Origin: Neorhodopirellula lusitana
Lineage (GTDB): Bacteria > Planctomycetota > Planctomycetia > Pirellulales > Pirellulaceae
Direction of reading: 5' to 3'
Assembly (NCBI RefSeq): GCF_900182915.1
Contig: NZ_FXUG01000021.1
Coordinates: forward strand, 57,374 to 121,373
Length of the DNA stretch: 64,000 nt
Position 1 is the first letter of the stretch; every line of letters starts with the position of its first letter. This document shows, one piece after another, positions 49,742 to 59,632 of the stretch. The position numbers and the translations under genes were made by a program. The notes under the pieces are model-generated. The model was not told where the DNA came from. It made no database searches and saw nothing but the letters and a program-made list of their open reading frames with translations.

Positions 49742-50458
49742 TCAGGAACCGCCACTAAACATGGACACCGCCGCGTCTATTTCATCGGGCGTCAGCGCAT
49801 TGGCTTGACGGGTTTCAGGAGCCACACAAAATCGACTTAGGATCGGAGCATCTAGGCTGGCGAGTCCACGATGCTTGGTCTTTCGGTACGACGTCAACCC
49901 GCGTTTCTTCAACACTGACTCGACCGCCCGAGCGTGTTCGGGACTGGAAGCGACAACGCAGTTTTGATCGACTGAGTTTGATTTCGGTGCCACCGATTTC
50001 GCAAACCGAAATACAAACATCGGTGGACGAACAATCAAAAGTCGCCCCGATGCAATCAACCCAGGTGCGAATCTCTGGAAGAACCCCATCATCAACACGC
50101 CGCAGTGAATCCCATCCGCATCGGGATCCATCAGCAACACGATGCGGTCATACGCACATCGGGCTGAATCATTCAACGCATCGGGCCACTCCGGTGACGA
50201 ATTCTCACCCACCGAAGATGGATCAAGCAACGTCTCGGCCACCCGAGTCAAAACCAAGTTTGTGGCAACTGACTTTCTGCTGGCACGCAGGACATTCATC
50301 GGTTTACCTTGCAACGCCAGCACCGCTTGGCATGACGTATCGCGAACTTGGCTAACGGACTTCGCCGCGCTATCGCCTTCGACAAAGAAGCACTCTTTCG
50401 GTCCGCCCCCAGTCATCTCACACGGGTAATGGACCGGTGCTTTTCGGTACTGACTCAT
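49742..50458 (-). CDS. Stand-alone GyrB/ParE-type TOPRIM domain protein
   Basis: 238 residues. It matches only the TOPRIM and C-terminal tail portion of type II topoisomerase B subunits: KECFFVEGDSAAKSV with the catalytic Glu near residue 25, LALQGKPMNVLRASRK, IVLLMDPDADGIHCGVLMM with the metal-binding Asp residues near 111, ERGH-like SGRLLIVRPPMFVF, and the tail HRGLASLDAPILSRFCVAPETR. There is no GHKL ATPase or transducer domain and no upstream frame that could encode them. The metal residues are kept, so it is unlikely to be a decaying fragment. It starts 12 bases after the kinase stop and is probably in one operon with it. Function unknown. Confidence 0.75.
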   Translation of the reverse strand: MSQYRKAPVHYPCEMTGGGPKECFFVEGDSAAKSVSQVRDTSCQAVLALQGKPMNVLRASRKSVATNLVLTRVAETLLDPSSVGENSSPEWPDALNDSARCAYDRIVLLMDPDADGIHCGVLMMGFFQRFAPGLIASGRLLIVRPPMFVFRFAKSVAPKSNSVDQNCVVASSPEHARAVESVLKKRGLTSYRKTKHRGLASLDAPILSRFCVAPETRQANALTPDEIDAAVSMFSGGS

Positions 50459-50470
50459 ACGCTAGCGATC

Positions 50471-51436
50471 TTAGACATCTTCAATCGCGGCGATCAAATC
50501 CCGCATCGATTGAAAACGGTTCTCAGGCCGCTTCTGCAACGCCTTCGCAACAATGTCATCGACCGCTTTAGGGATGTTGTATTGCGGCGATCGCTCACTG
50601 GGCAATTCAATCTCTTTGTGACGAATATTCTCAAACGTTTCGTCGATCGTCTTACCGCGAAACGGCTCACGAATCGCCATCACCTCGTACAACACCACGC
50701 CAGCACTGAAGACATCCGAGCGTTCATCAATCGTTCGGTTTCCGACAATCTGTTCCGGCGACATATACAGCGGCGTGCCTGGACGCTGACCACCACCGGT
50801 TAGGGTTTGAAGTTGAGTCGATTCAATTTCCGGCCGCACGGGCAATGAACTTTCTCGGATGGGTTCGTTGTCATCCGCGTGTCCCCAAACCTTCGCAACG
50901 CCCCAATCAAGCAAGATAACCTCGCCGAAGTTTCCAACCCAAATGTTCTCCGGTTTGACATCGCGATGGATCACCCCCCGAGCGTGCGCGTACGCAAGTG
51001 CCTGACAAGCATCGACCACAATGCTCAACCGGCGGGCGATCGGGAAATCATGAATCGCTTGTTCGTCACCACGAGCAATTCGCTTCAGGATTTCAAATAA
51101 ATTTTCACCTGAAATTCGCTTCATGATGAAGTACACACCCTCCAAATCGTCTTCGCCAATGTCGTAGACGGGAACAGTGTTGGGGTGTTGTAGTTGAGCC
51201 GTCACGCGTGCTTCACGCAAAAACCGACGTCGCTCTCGACGATCGTATTTCATCTCTGGAAGCAGCTTCTTAATCGCGACACTTCGCCCGGTTACGGGAT
51301 CAAAGGCCGACTGCAGCACGCCTGTTCCACCGCGTGCCATTTCACGAGGATTGGTGTACCTCTTCAGCCCCGGCGGAACCGATTTGGGCAAGTCGGGGTC
51401 GGTCCCCGAAAGAATGATGGTAGGTTCACTGCTCAT
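50471..51436 (-). CDS. Ser/Thr protein kinase with DWG motif, soluble
   Basis: 321 residues covering essentially only a Hanks-type kinase. The Gly-rich loop is atypical (MARGGTGVLQSAFD). The ATP Lys is in VAIKKLLPE, the catalytic loop is HRDVKPENIWV (near residue 159) and the metal motif is DWG in LLDWGVAKV instead of DFG. GTPLYMSPEQIVG follows, and the C-lobe ends at the stop. No membrane segment or sensor domain is present. It is followed 12 bases later by the TOPRIM gene on the same strand; the pairing suggests the TOPRIM protein or its DNA-linked activity is controlled by the kinase, which is inference. Confidence 0.9.
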   Translation of the reverse strand: MSSEPTIILSGTDPDLPKSVPPGLKRYTNPREMARGGTGVLQSAFDPVTGRSVAIKKLLPEMKYDRRERRRFLREARVTAQLQHPNTVPVYDIGEDDLEGVYFIMKRISGENLFEILKRIARGDEQAIHDFPIARRLSIVVDACQALAYAHARGVIHRDVKPENIWVGNFGEVILLDWGVAKVWGHADDNEPIRESSLPVRPEIESTQLQTLTGGGQRPGTPLYMSPEQIVGNRTIDERSDVFSAGVVLYEVMAIREPFRGKTIDETFENIRHKEIELPSERSPQYNIPKAVDDIVAKALQKRPENRFQSMRDLIAAIEDV

Positions 51437-51565
51437 GCCCCGATTGTATCGTCTTTCCTATCGGTAGTGCGAGTGGATAACCAATCTTGCCTGCCGGTGA
51501 TACAATGCACTTTCGTTACGCATCAAACTGTCCGTCCACTACAAACCCCATCATCAGGGTTGCCC

Positions 51566-51862
51566 ATGAATTCCCCGTCATCCAGCGACGAAAATCGCGA
51601 AGCTGAAGATCTCATGCTGAATGAGAATTTGGAAATCGTCGCGCAGCGTTCGACCGAAATTGCCGCGACCGTACTCGTGAACGTGCTTGCCGACGCTGGG
51701 ATTCGGGCCGTCGCGGTCGGCGGCTTCACGGCTGGGTTCCGCACGGAAGCTCCCGGGTGGGTGCAAGTCAAAACCCTCGAGCGTGACGCCGAGCGTGCCC
51801 GTCAAATTATCTCCGAAGTCATCCAAGTCGAATCCGAAAATCCAGACAGCGAAACGGAATAA
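51566..51862 (+). CDS. Small DUF2007-like protein
   Basis: 98 residues from ATG at 51566, with AGGG eight bases upstream; a longer frame to 51194 runs antisense over the kinase and is not real. The core NLEIVAQRSTEIAATVLVNVLADAGIRAVAVGG and WVQVKTLERDAERARQIISEV matches the compact alpha/beta DUF2007 type (a ferredoxin-like fold sometimes called putative signal-transducing). Function unknown. It is divergent from the kinase gene and about 130 bases from it. Confidence 0.65.
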   Translation: MNSPSSSDENREAEDLMLNENLEIVAQRSTEIAATVLVNVLADAGIRAVAVGGFTAGFRTEAPGWVQVKTLERDAERARQIISEVIQVESENPDSETE

Positions 51863-51997
51863 CGACGCGGCAAGCACTTCAGTTTCCTCTGTATCGGGAT
51901 CCCTGAATCATTCAGCTCGCCACTGACAGAAAACGGATCCAACGAAACACGGATTGTCAGTGGATCGATTTCGGATTCGCTGTCTCTACAGCATCCG

Positions 51998-52852
51998 TTA
52001 TTGCGGGTCTCCAGAGAACCTCGGGATGCCCGACCGACCGTTTGTGACTCGCGAATTAACATTAACACTGTCTGCCTCTGGGATCTCGCTGGCAACACAG
52101 CCATTGAGCCGATCCAACAGTCGCTGGATTGCCAAGTGAACCTCGGTTCGCTGCGCAATCACGAAGAAGCTCCGATCACGCACGGTCAGCGGAGCGAACG
52201 TGCCCATTCCTCCCAGTGCTTCCCAGCTATCGGGATCAATCGTTTGCTGAATCACCTGAGCATATCGGGCCTTTTGATCGTCAGACGAAAGTGTCGCATC
52301 GGCTGAGTCAAACGGATCACCTTCCTGGGTCAAAAGTGACGAAACATCGTAAACACGGACGCAGGGTTTGGCGTCAGCAGCTTCGACTGTTTCAATGAAC
52401 ACCACGCCGCCGCGAATCGTGAACGTTAACTCAAGGTCCCGCAACACCAGAAACATTTGTGTCATCAACGGTAGGTCATCAACACGCTGCGGCATCACAG
52501 GCGTGTCTGCCGTCAAACCGACTTCTTCGAGGGACACGCGATCTATCACCACCGGAACAGTCTCACTCCACGCTTCCGCCATTTGCTCGAGCGCGACTTC
52601 TGCATTGATCCCCAACTTCGGTGCCGGCTTCGCAGTCCGCAGCTTCCTTAGTATTTCCTGCTCCTGCTCGACCGTCATTAACGGATCGGCGCTCCAAGAC
52701 GGAATCGGCTGTCCCGGTTGCCCGACCTGATCCGCGAAAATCCTCGCCGGGAAAACCTGTGCCAACACCGGCGAAGACAACACACCAAGGCAGCCTAGAA
52801 CGGCCAACAGTCGATATGGGCACAAAACGACAATGGAAACGATCCTGCGCAT
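51998..52852 (-). CDS. Exported protein with secretin N-domain-like fold
   Basis: 284 residues from ATG at 52852; ATG at 52900 would add 16 residues. A signal peptide (LLAVLGCLGVLSSPVLAQ) is followed by a domain that resembles the STN/secretin N-terminal fold: VPVVIDRVSLEEVGLT and LMTQMFLVLRDLELTFTIRGGVVFIET. The second half (YAQVIQQTIDPDSWEALGGMGTFAPL) matches a recurrent planctomycete exported-protein pattern in which a strand-turn-strand ends with a reused TRDRSFFVIAQ-type motif. No enzyme activity is suggested. It is divergent from the DUF4139-like gene at 52972. Confidence 0.55.
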   Translation of the reverse strand: MRRIVSIVVLCPYRLLAVLGCLGVLSSPVLAQVFPARIFADQVGQPGQPIPSWSADPLMTVEQEQEILRKLRTAKPAPKLGINAEVALEQMAEAWSETVPVVIDRVSLEEVGLTADTPVMPQRVDDLPLMTQMFLVLRDLELTFTIRGGVVFIETVEAADAKPCVRVYDVSSLLTQEGDPFDSADATLSSDDQKARYAQVIQQTIDPDSWEALGGMGTFAPLTVRDRSFFVIAQRTEVHLAIQRLLDRLNGCVASEIPEADSVNVNSRVTNGRSGIPRFSGDPQ

Positions 52853-52971
52853 GGTCACAAACTCGGATGAAAAACACCTGGGGACGGTAATAAGCGACAT
52901 TTGAGTTTACCCGTCCTATACTGGCGGGTGGACTCAAATTTATTTCGATCCACCACAAACCTGGTATCAAC

Positions 52972-55362
52972 ATGCCATCGATCTTCCGTTGCCAAATCCC
53001 ATTCGTGGCTCAACGATACCGTGTCGGCCGACTGCCGCTTTGCAGCGTCCTATTGGCAACAGCAATCTTGCCCGGGCAGTCTTCCGCCGATGAACAAGGC
53101 AGTCCAACCGGCCAGGTTGATTCAGCCAATGCCCAGCTCGATCCAGCGTCGGTCGATTCATCGTCGCTAAAGCGAACGCAAGCCAATCCAGCGCAAGCTC
53201 AACTGAAACTTAACCAGGTGTCGCTGTATTCGTGTGGGAAAGGGACGTTTGAATACCAGGGGAAGGTTGCCGATGAATGTGTATTTTCGCTTCCAATTCG
53301 GGAGGAAGAAGCGAGCGACGTCATTCGAACCTCTCTAATCAAGGACCCAGCACTCCGATCACACGTGCGGTTGCCCACAGCCCGTGATCCAATTCACCCA
53401 CGCGCACCACGCATCGATGCGTCGACGATGGGAAATCTATTGCTGTCGTGGCGTGGCCAAACGGTCAAACTCACGCTGCGTCCGGGCACACTGGCCGGTG
53501 GTGACACACTGGCCAATGGTGACATACTGCCCGACAGTGACATACTGGCCGGTCGTTTGGCTGCGGTCGAAATGAGATCTGAAACCATCGGCGAACAAAC
53601 CCTTGATCGCGAGGTCCTGACGATTCTTACCGAGACCGGGTTGCGGATGATTCCTTTGAAGGACGTCATTCAAATCACTCCACAAGACCAAGACGCTCGC
53701 ACCCGACTGATCGAAACACTTGACCAGATTGCGCATCCTCACCATCCCGAAACCACCGAAGCACAGTTCGTATTTGGCAAGTCGAAGGCACGCGAAGTTC
53801 ACGTGCATGTCATGCGAGAAGTTCCCGTATGGAAGACGACTTACCTGACGGACCTTGAGGGTATCCGCCTAAGGGCCACCGTCGAGAACACCACGTCGCA
53901 TGACTGGAACAACATCACCCTGAACTTGGCCTCGGGGAATCCGATGGTCTTTGAAATGGACATGGCGTCAATCGTCCGGGCCAATCGCACTCGAATCAGT
54001 CGCCCGCAACCCATCGCCAAAGTGGTGACTGGGTTGGAAGAATCCGACAACCGTAGGCTAAGCCAATCGATGTTGGCCGGCGGATTCGGATTGCCAAGCG
54101 ATACCAAATGGAATGGCTCCTTTGGTGGCGGAGGCGGCGGCATGTTCTTCGGCGATGCAATGGGTGGTGGCATGGGTGGCGGAATGGGAGGTGGCATGGG
54201 TGGCGGAAGTTTCGGCTTCGGATCTGGTAGTAGTCGTTCGCCTGACGATTCGGACCACCGCGACAGCAAACCTCGACGGCGAGCAATGCCAAGTCTCGAC
54301 ATCGCTAAACCTTCATCGGATCTGCGGACCACGGTGACCGATTCCGGCGCAGCGGGCGCGGCGATCATGATCAACTTTGAATCCGTCAGTATTCCAGCCG
54401 GCCAATCGGTTTTGCTGGACACACCGTTGACTGACTTCAAAATCGATTTGGTATCCGTTTTCCAGGCCGGCAACGATGATGCCCGCCCCATGCTGACGAT
54501 GCAAATCGAAAGCACACTGCCCTACCGGACTCCCGCTGGCCCGATCACGGTTTTCACTAACAAGACTGGTTTTGCCGGCGAAGCAGTTCTGCCAATGCTT
54601 GTGCCTGGCGTACAGCGATTGGTGCCCTTTGCCATCGACGAAGGTTTGCGTGTCCAGTCGGACCCACCCAAAATGGAGATTGCGATCAGCCAAGTTGAGG
54701 TGGATCCCGATACCAAGCGGATCACGACAACGCGACAACAAACGAGAACCTATCTGTATCGCATTGACAACCGAGACATGAAGCAACGAGTCGTTCTACT
54801 TGAACATCCCAAGCCGGCATTGCCACTCAAAATTATCAGCCCCGAATCCCCTTCAGATGCATCCAATGATGATGATGCAAAATCGTCGGATCAGACGGAA
54901 CAATCCTCAGAGACACAAAACACGATTCGTGTAAAACGGCAAGTCGCCGCAGGTGAATCCGTCTCGATCACTGTGATCGAACAAGCCAAAGAGAAAGAGG
55001 CCCAAACCTATCTGGACGCTTCCATTTCCCAAATCGATCAATGGACGGCGATCGCGGACTTAAGCGAGAGCGTGATCACGTCTCTGCAAGAACTCAAACA
55101 GAACAAGGTTGAAATTCAAGAGTTGGTTCGCGTTTCGGCGGAGGCCAATGATGAACGGACTCGCCTGACTGCGGAAATTCAACGTGTCAGCGGTCAGCTT
55201 CGAAACGAGAAAGGAATCGCTTTGCCCGACGCTTTGCGACAACGCTATCAGACTCGCTTAATCGAACTCGAAGACGAACGTGACGCCGCGACAACGAAAC
55301 GTCAGGCCGCTCAAAAAAGGCTGTTCGAACTCTCCGAGCAACTGGAAGGCTTCCGCAAATGA
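52972..55362 (+). CDS. Exported DUF4139-like protein
   Basis: 796 residues. A signal peptide (LPLCSVLLATAILPGQSSA) is followed by a segment resembling the DUF4139/mucoidy-inhibitor family N-part (VSLYSCGKGTFEYQGKVADEC), and from about residue 275 a beta-rich region (VPVWKTTYLTDLEGIRLRATVENTT). In between is a set of four hexapeptide repeats at 53485-53556. Near residue 390 a Gly-Met-rich linker (MGGGMGGGMGGGMGG) interrupts the fold. The C-terminus after about 680 is a coiled coil. The match to DUF4139 is partial, and the function is unknown. It is divergent from the secretin-N-like gene. Confidence 0.55.
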   Translation: MPSIFRCQIPFVAQRYRVGRLPLCSVLLATAILPGQSSADEQGSPTGQVDSANAQLDPASVDSSSLKRTQANPAQAQLKLNQVSLYSCGKGTFEYQGKVADECVFSLPIREEEASDVIRTSLIKDPALRSHVRLPTARDPIHPRAPRIDASTMGNLLLSWRGQTVKLTLRPGTLAGGDTLANGDILPDSDILAGRLAAVEMRSETIGEQTLDREVLTILTETGLRMIPLKDVIQITPQDQDARTRLIETLDQIAHPHHPETTEAQFVFGKSKAREVHVHVMREVPVWKTTYLTDLEGIRLRATVENTTSHDWNNITLNLASGNPMVFEMDMASIVRANRTRISRPQPIAKVVTGLEESDNRRLSQSMLAGGFGLPSDTKWNGSFGGGGGGMFFGDAMGGGMGGGMGGGMGGGSFGFGSGSSRSPDDSDHRDSKPRRRAMPSLDIAKPSSDLRTTVTDSGAAGAAIMINFESVSIPAGQSVLLDTPLTDFKIDLVSVFQAGNDDARPMLTMQIESTLPYRTPAGPITVFTNKTGFAGEAVLPMLVPGVQRLVPFAIDEGLRVQSDPPKMEIAISQVEVDPDTKRITTTRQQTRTYLYRIDNRDMKQRVVLLEHPKPALPLKIISPESPSDASNDDDAKSSDQTEQSSETQNTIRVKRQVAAGESVSITVIEQAKEKEAQTYLDASISQIDQWTAIADLSESVITSLQELKQNKVEIQELVRVSAEANDERTRLTAEIQRVSGQLRNEKGIALPDALRQRYQTRLIELEDERDAATTKRQAAQKRLFELSEQLEGFRK
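53485..53556 (+). repeat. Four 18-base in-frame tandem repeats
   Basis: Units start at 53485, 53503, 53521 and 53539 (GGCACACTGGCCGGTGGT and variants). They encode GTLAGG, DTLANG, DILPDS and DILAGR in the exported DUF4139-like protein. Confidence 0.8.
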
Positions 55363-55451
55363 CCGATGGGCTAAACGACTTCGTCATCGTACACGCTTGA
55401 TTCGTCCACGACAGAATCGATCGTCAATCATCATCTCGCCGTTTGGTTCTC

Positions 55452-56753
55452 ATGATTATTTCCCTGCCTCACCCACGCATCTCTATCGCTTTCCTGGTCT
55501 TGTTGGCAAGCTCGGCTGTAAACCTGACTTATAGTCAAACAACCTTGGACCTCCCCATTCGGTCCACCATTTCAACGCCCGCGCCGATGAGTGGCATCGT
55601 GCTCTGGAGCGACAGTCCCAACGTTGCGACCGATGCGGTCACGCTAGAGTTTCGATACTGCGGCTATGACGAGGTCGTTCAGCCCGATGGCACCTACGAT
55701 TTCAGCTTCATTGACCAATTGCTCGATCAGATCGCCGCTCGAAACCACCAAGCCATCCTGCGGTTTCACTTCGTCTATCCCGGCAAGCCAACCACAGTCC
55801 CAAAAAGCATTCGCGAACTACCAAACTACAACGAAACGGTTGCGAAGAGCGAAGGAAAAACGACCTCATTTTGTGACTGGAGTCATGACGAACTGAAACG
55901 CTTCACCCTGGAATTCTATCAACGCTTTGCCCATCGCTACGATCGAGATCGGCGGATCGCGTACTTACAAACCGGTTTTGGTTTGTGGGGCGAATACCAT
56001 ATTTACAGCGGCCCGCACGAACTTGGCAAAACGTTTCCAGACAAGGAATTCCAGGCCGAATTCATCCGACACATGGACTCCTGTTTTGAAAACTTGACTT
56101 GGTCGGTCAGTGTCGATGCAGTCGATCCCCAGTACTCGCCGCTGAAAAACAACCCTTCGTTACTTGGAATCAACTTTGGCGTCTTCGATGATTCCTTTCT
56201 TTGCGAAGAACATCCAAAGTACAACGCCGTTAACTGGAAATCGATGGGCACCGATCGTTGGCAACGGGCACCCGGCGGTGGGGAGTTCAGTTACTACAAC
56301 AACCGTGACCAGAGACTCGCTTTGTCACCCAGTGGGCCCAACGGCGTGCCATTCGAAAAGGACGCCGCTCGTTTTCACATTACCTACATGATTGGAAACG
56401 ACCAACCAAAATACCAGTCGCTCGATCGCATCAAAGACGCTGGAATGGCGATCGGGTACCGCTTTCGAATCATCCAAGTCCAAGCGATTCTGGAGCACCC
56501 CGATAGCAAGACAGTTACTGTAATCATCACGGCCACCAACGATGGCGTGGCCCCGATTTACCGAGATGCCTATTTCGCCGCCGCCGGCATCCGAGCAAGC
56601 GAGTCCTTGTTAGGCTTGTTGCCTGGACAAGAATGCGTTTTCACGATCGAATCCGTGCCCCGACCTGGGATGAAGTCCATCACGATCCAGAGCGATTGGG
56701 TTCTTCCCTCACAAACGATTCCGTTCGCTGGTCTCCCAACGGAGGCCTCCTGA
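55452..56753 (+). CDS. Exported DUF4832-containing protein
   Basis: 433 residues from ATG at 55452; a TTG at 55443 is possible. A signal peptide (ISIAFLVLLASSAVNLTYS) leads into a TIM-barrel-like domain of the glycoside-hydrolase-related DUF4832 type: LEFRYCGYDEV, AILRFHFVYPG, IAYLQTGFGLWGEYHIYSG, LTWSVSVDAVDP, and GGGEFSYYNN. Possible acidic catalytic residues are the Glu in LWGEYHI and in GGGEFSY. A small C-terminal Ig-like domain (TVTVIITATNDGVAPIYRDAYF) follows. A role in polysaccharide breakdown is likely by fold but unproven. It is about 90 bases after the DUF4139-like gene. Confidence 0.75.
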   Translation: MIISLPHPRISIAFLVLLASSAVNLTYSQTTLDLPIRSTISTPAPMSGIVLWSDSPNVATDAVTLEFRYCGYDEVVQPDGTYDFSFIDQLLDQIAARNHQAILRFHFVYPGKPTTVPKSIRELPNYNETVAKSEGKTTSFCDWSHDELKRFTLEFYQRFAHRYDRDRRIAYLQTGFGLWGEYHIYSGPHELGKTFPDKEFQAEFIRHMDSCFENLTWSVSVDAVDPQYSPLKNNPSLLGINFGVFDDSFLCEEHPKYNAVNWKSMGTDRWQRAPGGGEFSYYNNRDQRLALSPSGPNGVPFEKDAARFHITYMIGNDQPKYQSLDRIKDAGMAIGYRFRIIQVQAILEHPDSKTVTVIITATNDGVAPIYRDAYFAAAGIRASESLLGLLPGQECVFTIESVPRPGMKSITIQSDWVLPSQTIPFAGLPTEAS

Positions 56754-56781
56754 AGCACGGTGAGATTTCACGACAATATCT

Positions 56782-57819
56782 ATGAATGCGTTCAAACCGA
56801 AACTAGCGATCACGATGGGCGACGCCGCTGGCGTTGGCCCCGAACTCGCGTTGCGGGTTTGGCAACACCCTCACGTTCAAGCTCGATGTATTCCAATTCT
56901 GTTTGGAAATGCCAGCGTGTACCAGCGTGTTGCCTCACAGCTAAGAATGTCGATTCCGCAGATACAGTCCCTGGGTGACCTCCAAAACTCAAACATTTTG
57001 GGCGACGGGGCAATAGTGGATTGCGGGCAATTGGACGCAAACCAAGTCATCCCTGGTCGTTTCTCAAAAGACACGGGATTGGCGTCCTACCAAACCGTTT
57101 GCGAAGCGATTGATGCCACGATTCGCAATCAGGTCGATGCAATGGTCACAGGTCCCATTCAAAAGGAAGCCTGGTCGTTGGCCAGCATTCCATTCCCTGG
57201 CCACACCGAACTGCTTGCAAGTCGGACAAGCGAACAAGTAGGCCAGACCGACCCTGCGGATGTTCGAATGATGCTGGCCAGCGACACGATCGCGTGCGTG
57301 CTGGAGACCATTCACGTACCACTGGCGGATGTCCCCAAACTGCTAAACACCGAATCCCTTTCCAGAACGATCCGGCTTGCTGGCGAAACCCTGCAGCGCC
57401 GACTCCACCGCCGCGGCAGCACACGTTCACCCCGAATCGGTGTCTGCGGGCTGAACCCACATGCTGGTGAACACGGACTATTCAGCTATCACGAAGAAGA
57501 ACGAATCGTCATCCCCGCAATCAACGCAGCGCGATCGGACGGTTGGGATGTGATCGGTCCACTACCGCCCGACACCGCCTTCACGCCAGCGATGCGGGAA
57601 AAGATCGATGTCTACGTTTGCCTTTATCATGACCAGGGGCTGATTCCTCTGAAGGCACTCTCCTTTGACGATGCTGTGAATGTCACGCTCGGACTCCCAA
57701 TTGTCCGAACCAGCGTCGACCATGGCACGGCAATGGACTTAGCCTGGAAAGGCACCGCCTCCAGCACCAGTCTAGTGGCCGCAATCCAGTTGGCAGCCGA
57801 ATTAGTAAGCAAACCATGA
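56782..57819 (+). CDS. pdxA: 4-hydroxythreonine-4-phosphate dehydrogenase
   Basis: 345 residues. It oxidises 4-phosphohydroxy-L-threonine in pyridoxal phosphate synthesis. The start [19 protein letters not shown], the metal His in [28 protein letters not shown], and the C-terminal [12 protein letters not shown] and [13 protein letters not shown] are all as expected. Length is normal. The stop overlaps the next gene by four bases (ATGA). Spacing to the DUF4832 gene is 28 bases. Confidence 0.95.
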   Translation: MNAFKPKLAITMGDAAGVGPELALRVWQHPHVQARCIPILFGNASVYQRVASQLRMSIPQIQSLGDLQNSNILGDGAIVDCGQLDANQVIPGRFSKDTGLASYQTVCEAIDATIRNQVDAMVTGPIQKEAWSLASIPFPGHTELLASRTSEQVGQTDPADVRMMLASDTIACVLETIHVPLADVPKLLNTESLSRTIRLAGETLQRRLHRRGSTRSPRIGVCGLNPHAGEHGLFSYHEEERIVIPAINAARSDGWDVIGPLPPDTAFTPAMREKIDVYVCLYHDQGLIPLKALSFDDAVNVTLGLPIVRTSVDHGTAMDLAWKGTASSTSLVAAIQLAAELVSKP

Positions 57820-59513
57820 CGGCAACCGCATGCTCCTCGAACACGGTGTCCGCTGAATCCGCCATCCCGGGCCAATGGTGGCACCATCCCGGAATCATTT
57901 TCCTAGCGACGGTTGCCCTTTTTTTCGTGTACGCCGGTGATGCCCCACCGGGTGTCAACGAGGCTCATTATCTTGTCAAAGCCAAGAACTTCTGGGACGC
58001 CAGCTGGTGCCACGAAGACTTGTTTGTTCGGTCCGGAAAAGCACATGCCTTTTTCTATTGGGTCTTTGGTTGGCCGACGCAGTTTGTTTCACTGACCACA
58101 ACCGCTTGGATCGGTCGACTGGTTGCCTGGTCTATGATTGCGTGTGGCTTGGTGCGTTTGACCGCAAGCTTGCGAATCCCGCTGGCCTACACCCTCGTCA
58201 TTGCAACCGTTTGGTTGGCGGGGATTCAACATGGAAATCTCGCGGGTGAATGGGTGATAGGTGGCATCGAGGCCAAGGTTCCAGCGTATGGACTGGTCTT
58301 GATGGGCATCGTGGAATTGATCCATCGGCGATGGAATCGCGTCTGGCTCTATTTTGGATTGGCGTCCGCCTTCCACGTGCTCACCGGAGGCTGGTCCGTC
58401 GTTGCCGGCGCGATCGCGTTTGTGTTGCTAGAAAAATCACCTTGGAAACAACCTTCGAACGCCAGATTCTTCACTCCCGGCTTGTTTGGGGGCGGAGCAA
58501 TCTCGCTACTAGGGCTCATCCCTGCCCTGGCGATGTCGTCGGGCGTGTCCTCCGCCGAATCCATTTCGGCTGCAAAAACGTATGCGTACTTTCGGATTTC
58601 ACATCACCTGTTGCCGTCCGCATTTCATTTTGACTGGTATGTTCGGCATGCGGTGCTGACCCTCACCGCAGCAACACTGCTGATCGCGTTGATACGAAAC
58701 GGCCGGCCTCAAAATTCGAATCCCATTCTCGCTCTTACGGCATTCGCTTTCGGCGCGGTCAGCATCGCGTTACTCGGATTACTTGTTGGAATCCTACCCG
58801 CGGTCTCACCTGACTGGGGTGCAAGGCTCCTGCGATTCTATTGGTTTCGCCTCGCTGATGCGGTGACTCCACTAGCACTGGCCTGCGCAGTGGCCTGCTG
58901 GCTTCAAGCTGGCACGGAAGCGGTAGCGATGAAGCCGCGATTCAGCTTGGTCTGGATCGCTCGTGGCATCACCGTCGTCGCTGTGATCTTGGTGGGACAA
59001 ACCACCTGGATCAATGTCTCCGGCGGCGTGCCGATCTCACTCAGCAATCGACTACTCGGCCTGCACTCCAAAGCGGACTACGGATCCCAGCGGCGGACCG
59101 TTTCGGACTGGATTAAAGTGTGCCGATTCGTACGAGCCAACACGGACGAAGACGCGGTTCTATTGACACCTCGGCATCAACAGACCTTCAAGTGGTACGC
59201 CCATCGCGCCGAAGTCGTGAACTGGAAAGACATTCCCCAAGACGCACCCAGCCTGCGAGAATGGGCACGCCGGTTCGTTGAGATCTTTCCGACGGAATTG
59301 TCGACCATGCGGGTCACGATTCGATACGACAAGTTGAGACATTTCCGAGAACGGTATGGCGTTGACTGGATGATCGTGGACCGCCGTGTCGTTGGACCAC
59401 ACCTACCATTAGTACAGGTCTATCCGCTCGACAACGAACACAATCACACCTACGCGGTGTACCGATTGCCATCTTCGTTAATTGCCATCCCCACGGATCG
59501 CGATCCTCGCTGA
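57816..59513 (+). CDS. Multipass membrane protein with extracytoplasmic C-terminus
   Basis: 565 residues with about nine or ten membrane segments between residues 25 and 410, including [17 protein letters not shown] and [18 protein letters not shown]. The first loop contains [14 protein letters not shown], a pattern also seen in polyprenyl-linked glycosyltransferases and related planctomycete membrane proteins. The C-terminal 150 residues are soluble ([35 protein letters not shown]). It resembles the GT-C membrane enzymes in outline, but no acidic catalytic motif was confirmed. It is coupled to pdxA by a four-base overlap. Confidence 0.65.
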   Translation: MTATACSSNTVSAESAIPGQWWHHPGIIFLATVALFFVYAGDAPPGVNEAHYLVKAKNFWDASWCHEDLFVRSGKAHAFFYWVFGWPTQFVSLTTTAWIGRLVAWSMIACGLVRLTASLRIPLAYTLVIATVWLAGIQHGNLAGEWVIGGIEAKVPAYGLVLMGIVELIHRRWNRVWLYFGLASAFHVLTGGWSVVAGAIAFVLLEKSPWKQPSNARFFTPGLFGGGAISLLGLIPALAMSSGVSSAESISAAKTYAYFRISHHLLPSAFHFDWYVRHAVLTLTAATLLIALIRNGRPQNSNPILALTAFAFGAVSIALLGLLVGILPAVSPDWGARLLRFYWFRLADAVTPLALACAVACWLQAGTEAVAMKPRFSLVWIARGITVVAVILVGQTTWINVSGGVPISLSNRLLGLHSKADYGSQRRTVSDWIKVCRFVRANTDEDAVLLTPRHQQTFKWYAHRAEVVNWKDIPQDAPSLREWARRFVEIFPTELSTMRVTIRYDKLRHFRERYGVDWMIVDRRVVGPHLPLVQVYPLDNEHNHTYAVYRLPSSLIAIPTDRDPR

Positions 59514-59632
59514 AAGTCGGTAAAGAGCCGACTGCTGCATCAACGTTGAGCCAATATCGGCCTTTTCTCAACCTACTGTCGCATTCGCCACCGCAGTTCC
59601 AAGGCAACAGCTCAACAGCTACATGGATACGT

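Noticed and set aside
49742..50458. Degraded gyrB remnant
   Set aside because: The catalytic Glu and metal Asp residues are intact, the frame is clean, and the gene has its own start after the kinase.
51194..51565. Longer N-terminus of the DUF2007-like protein
   Set aside because: It runs antisense through the kinase start, and the ATG at 51566 has a clear ribosome-binding site.
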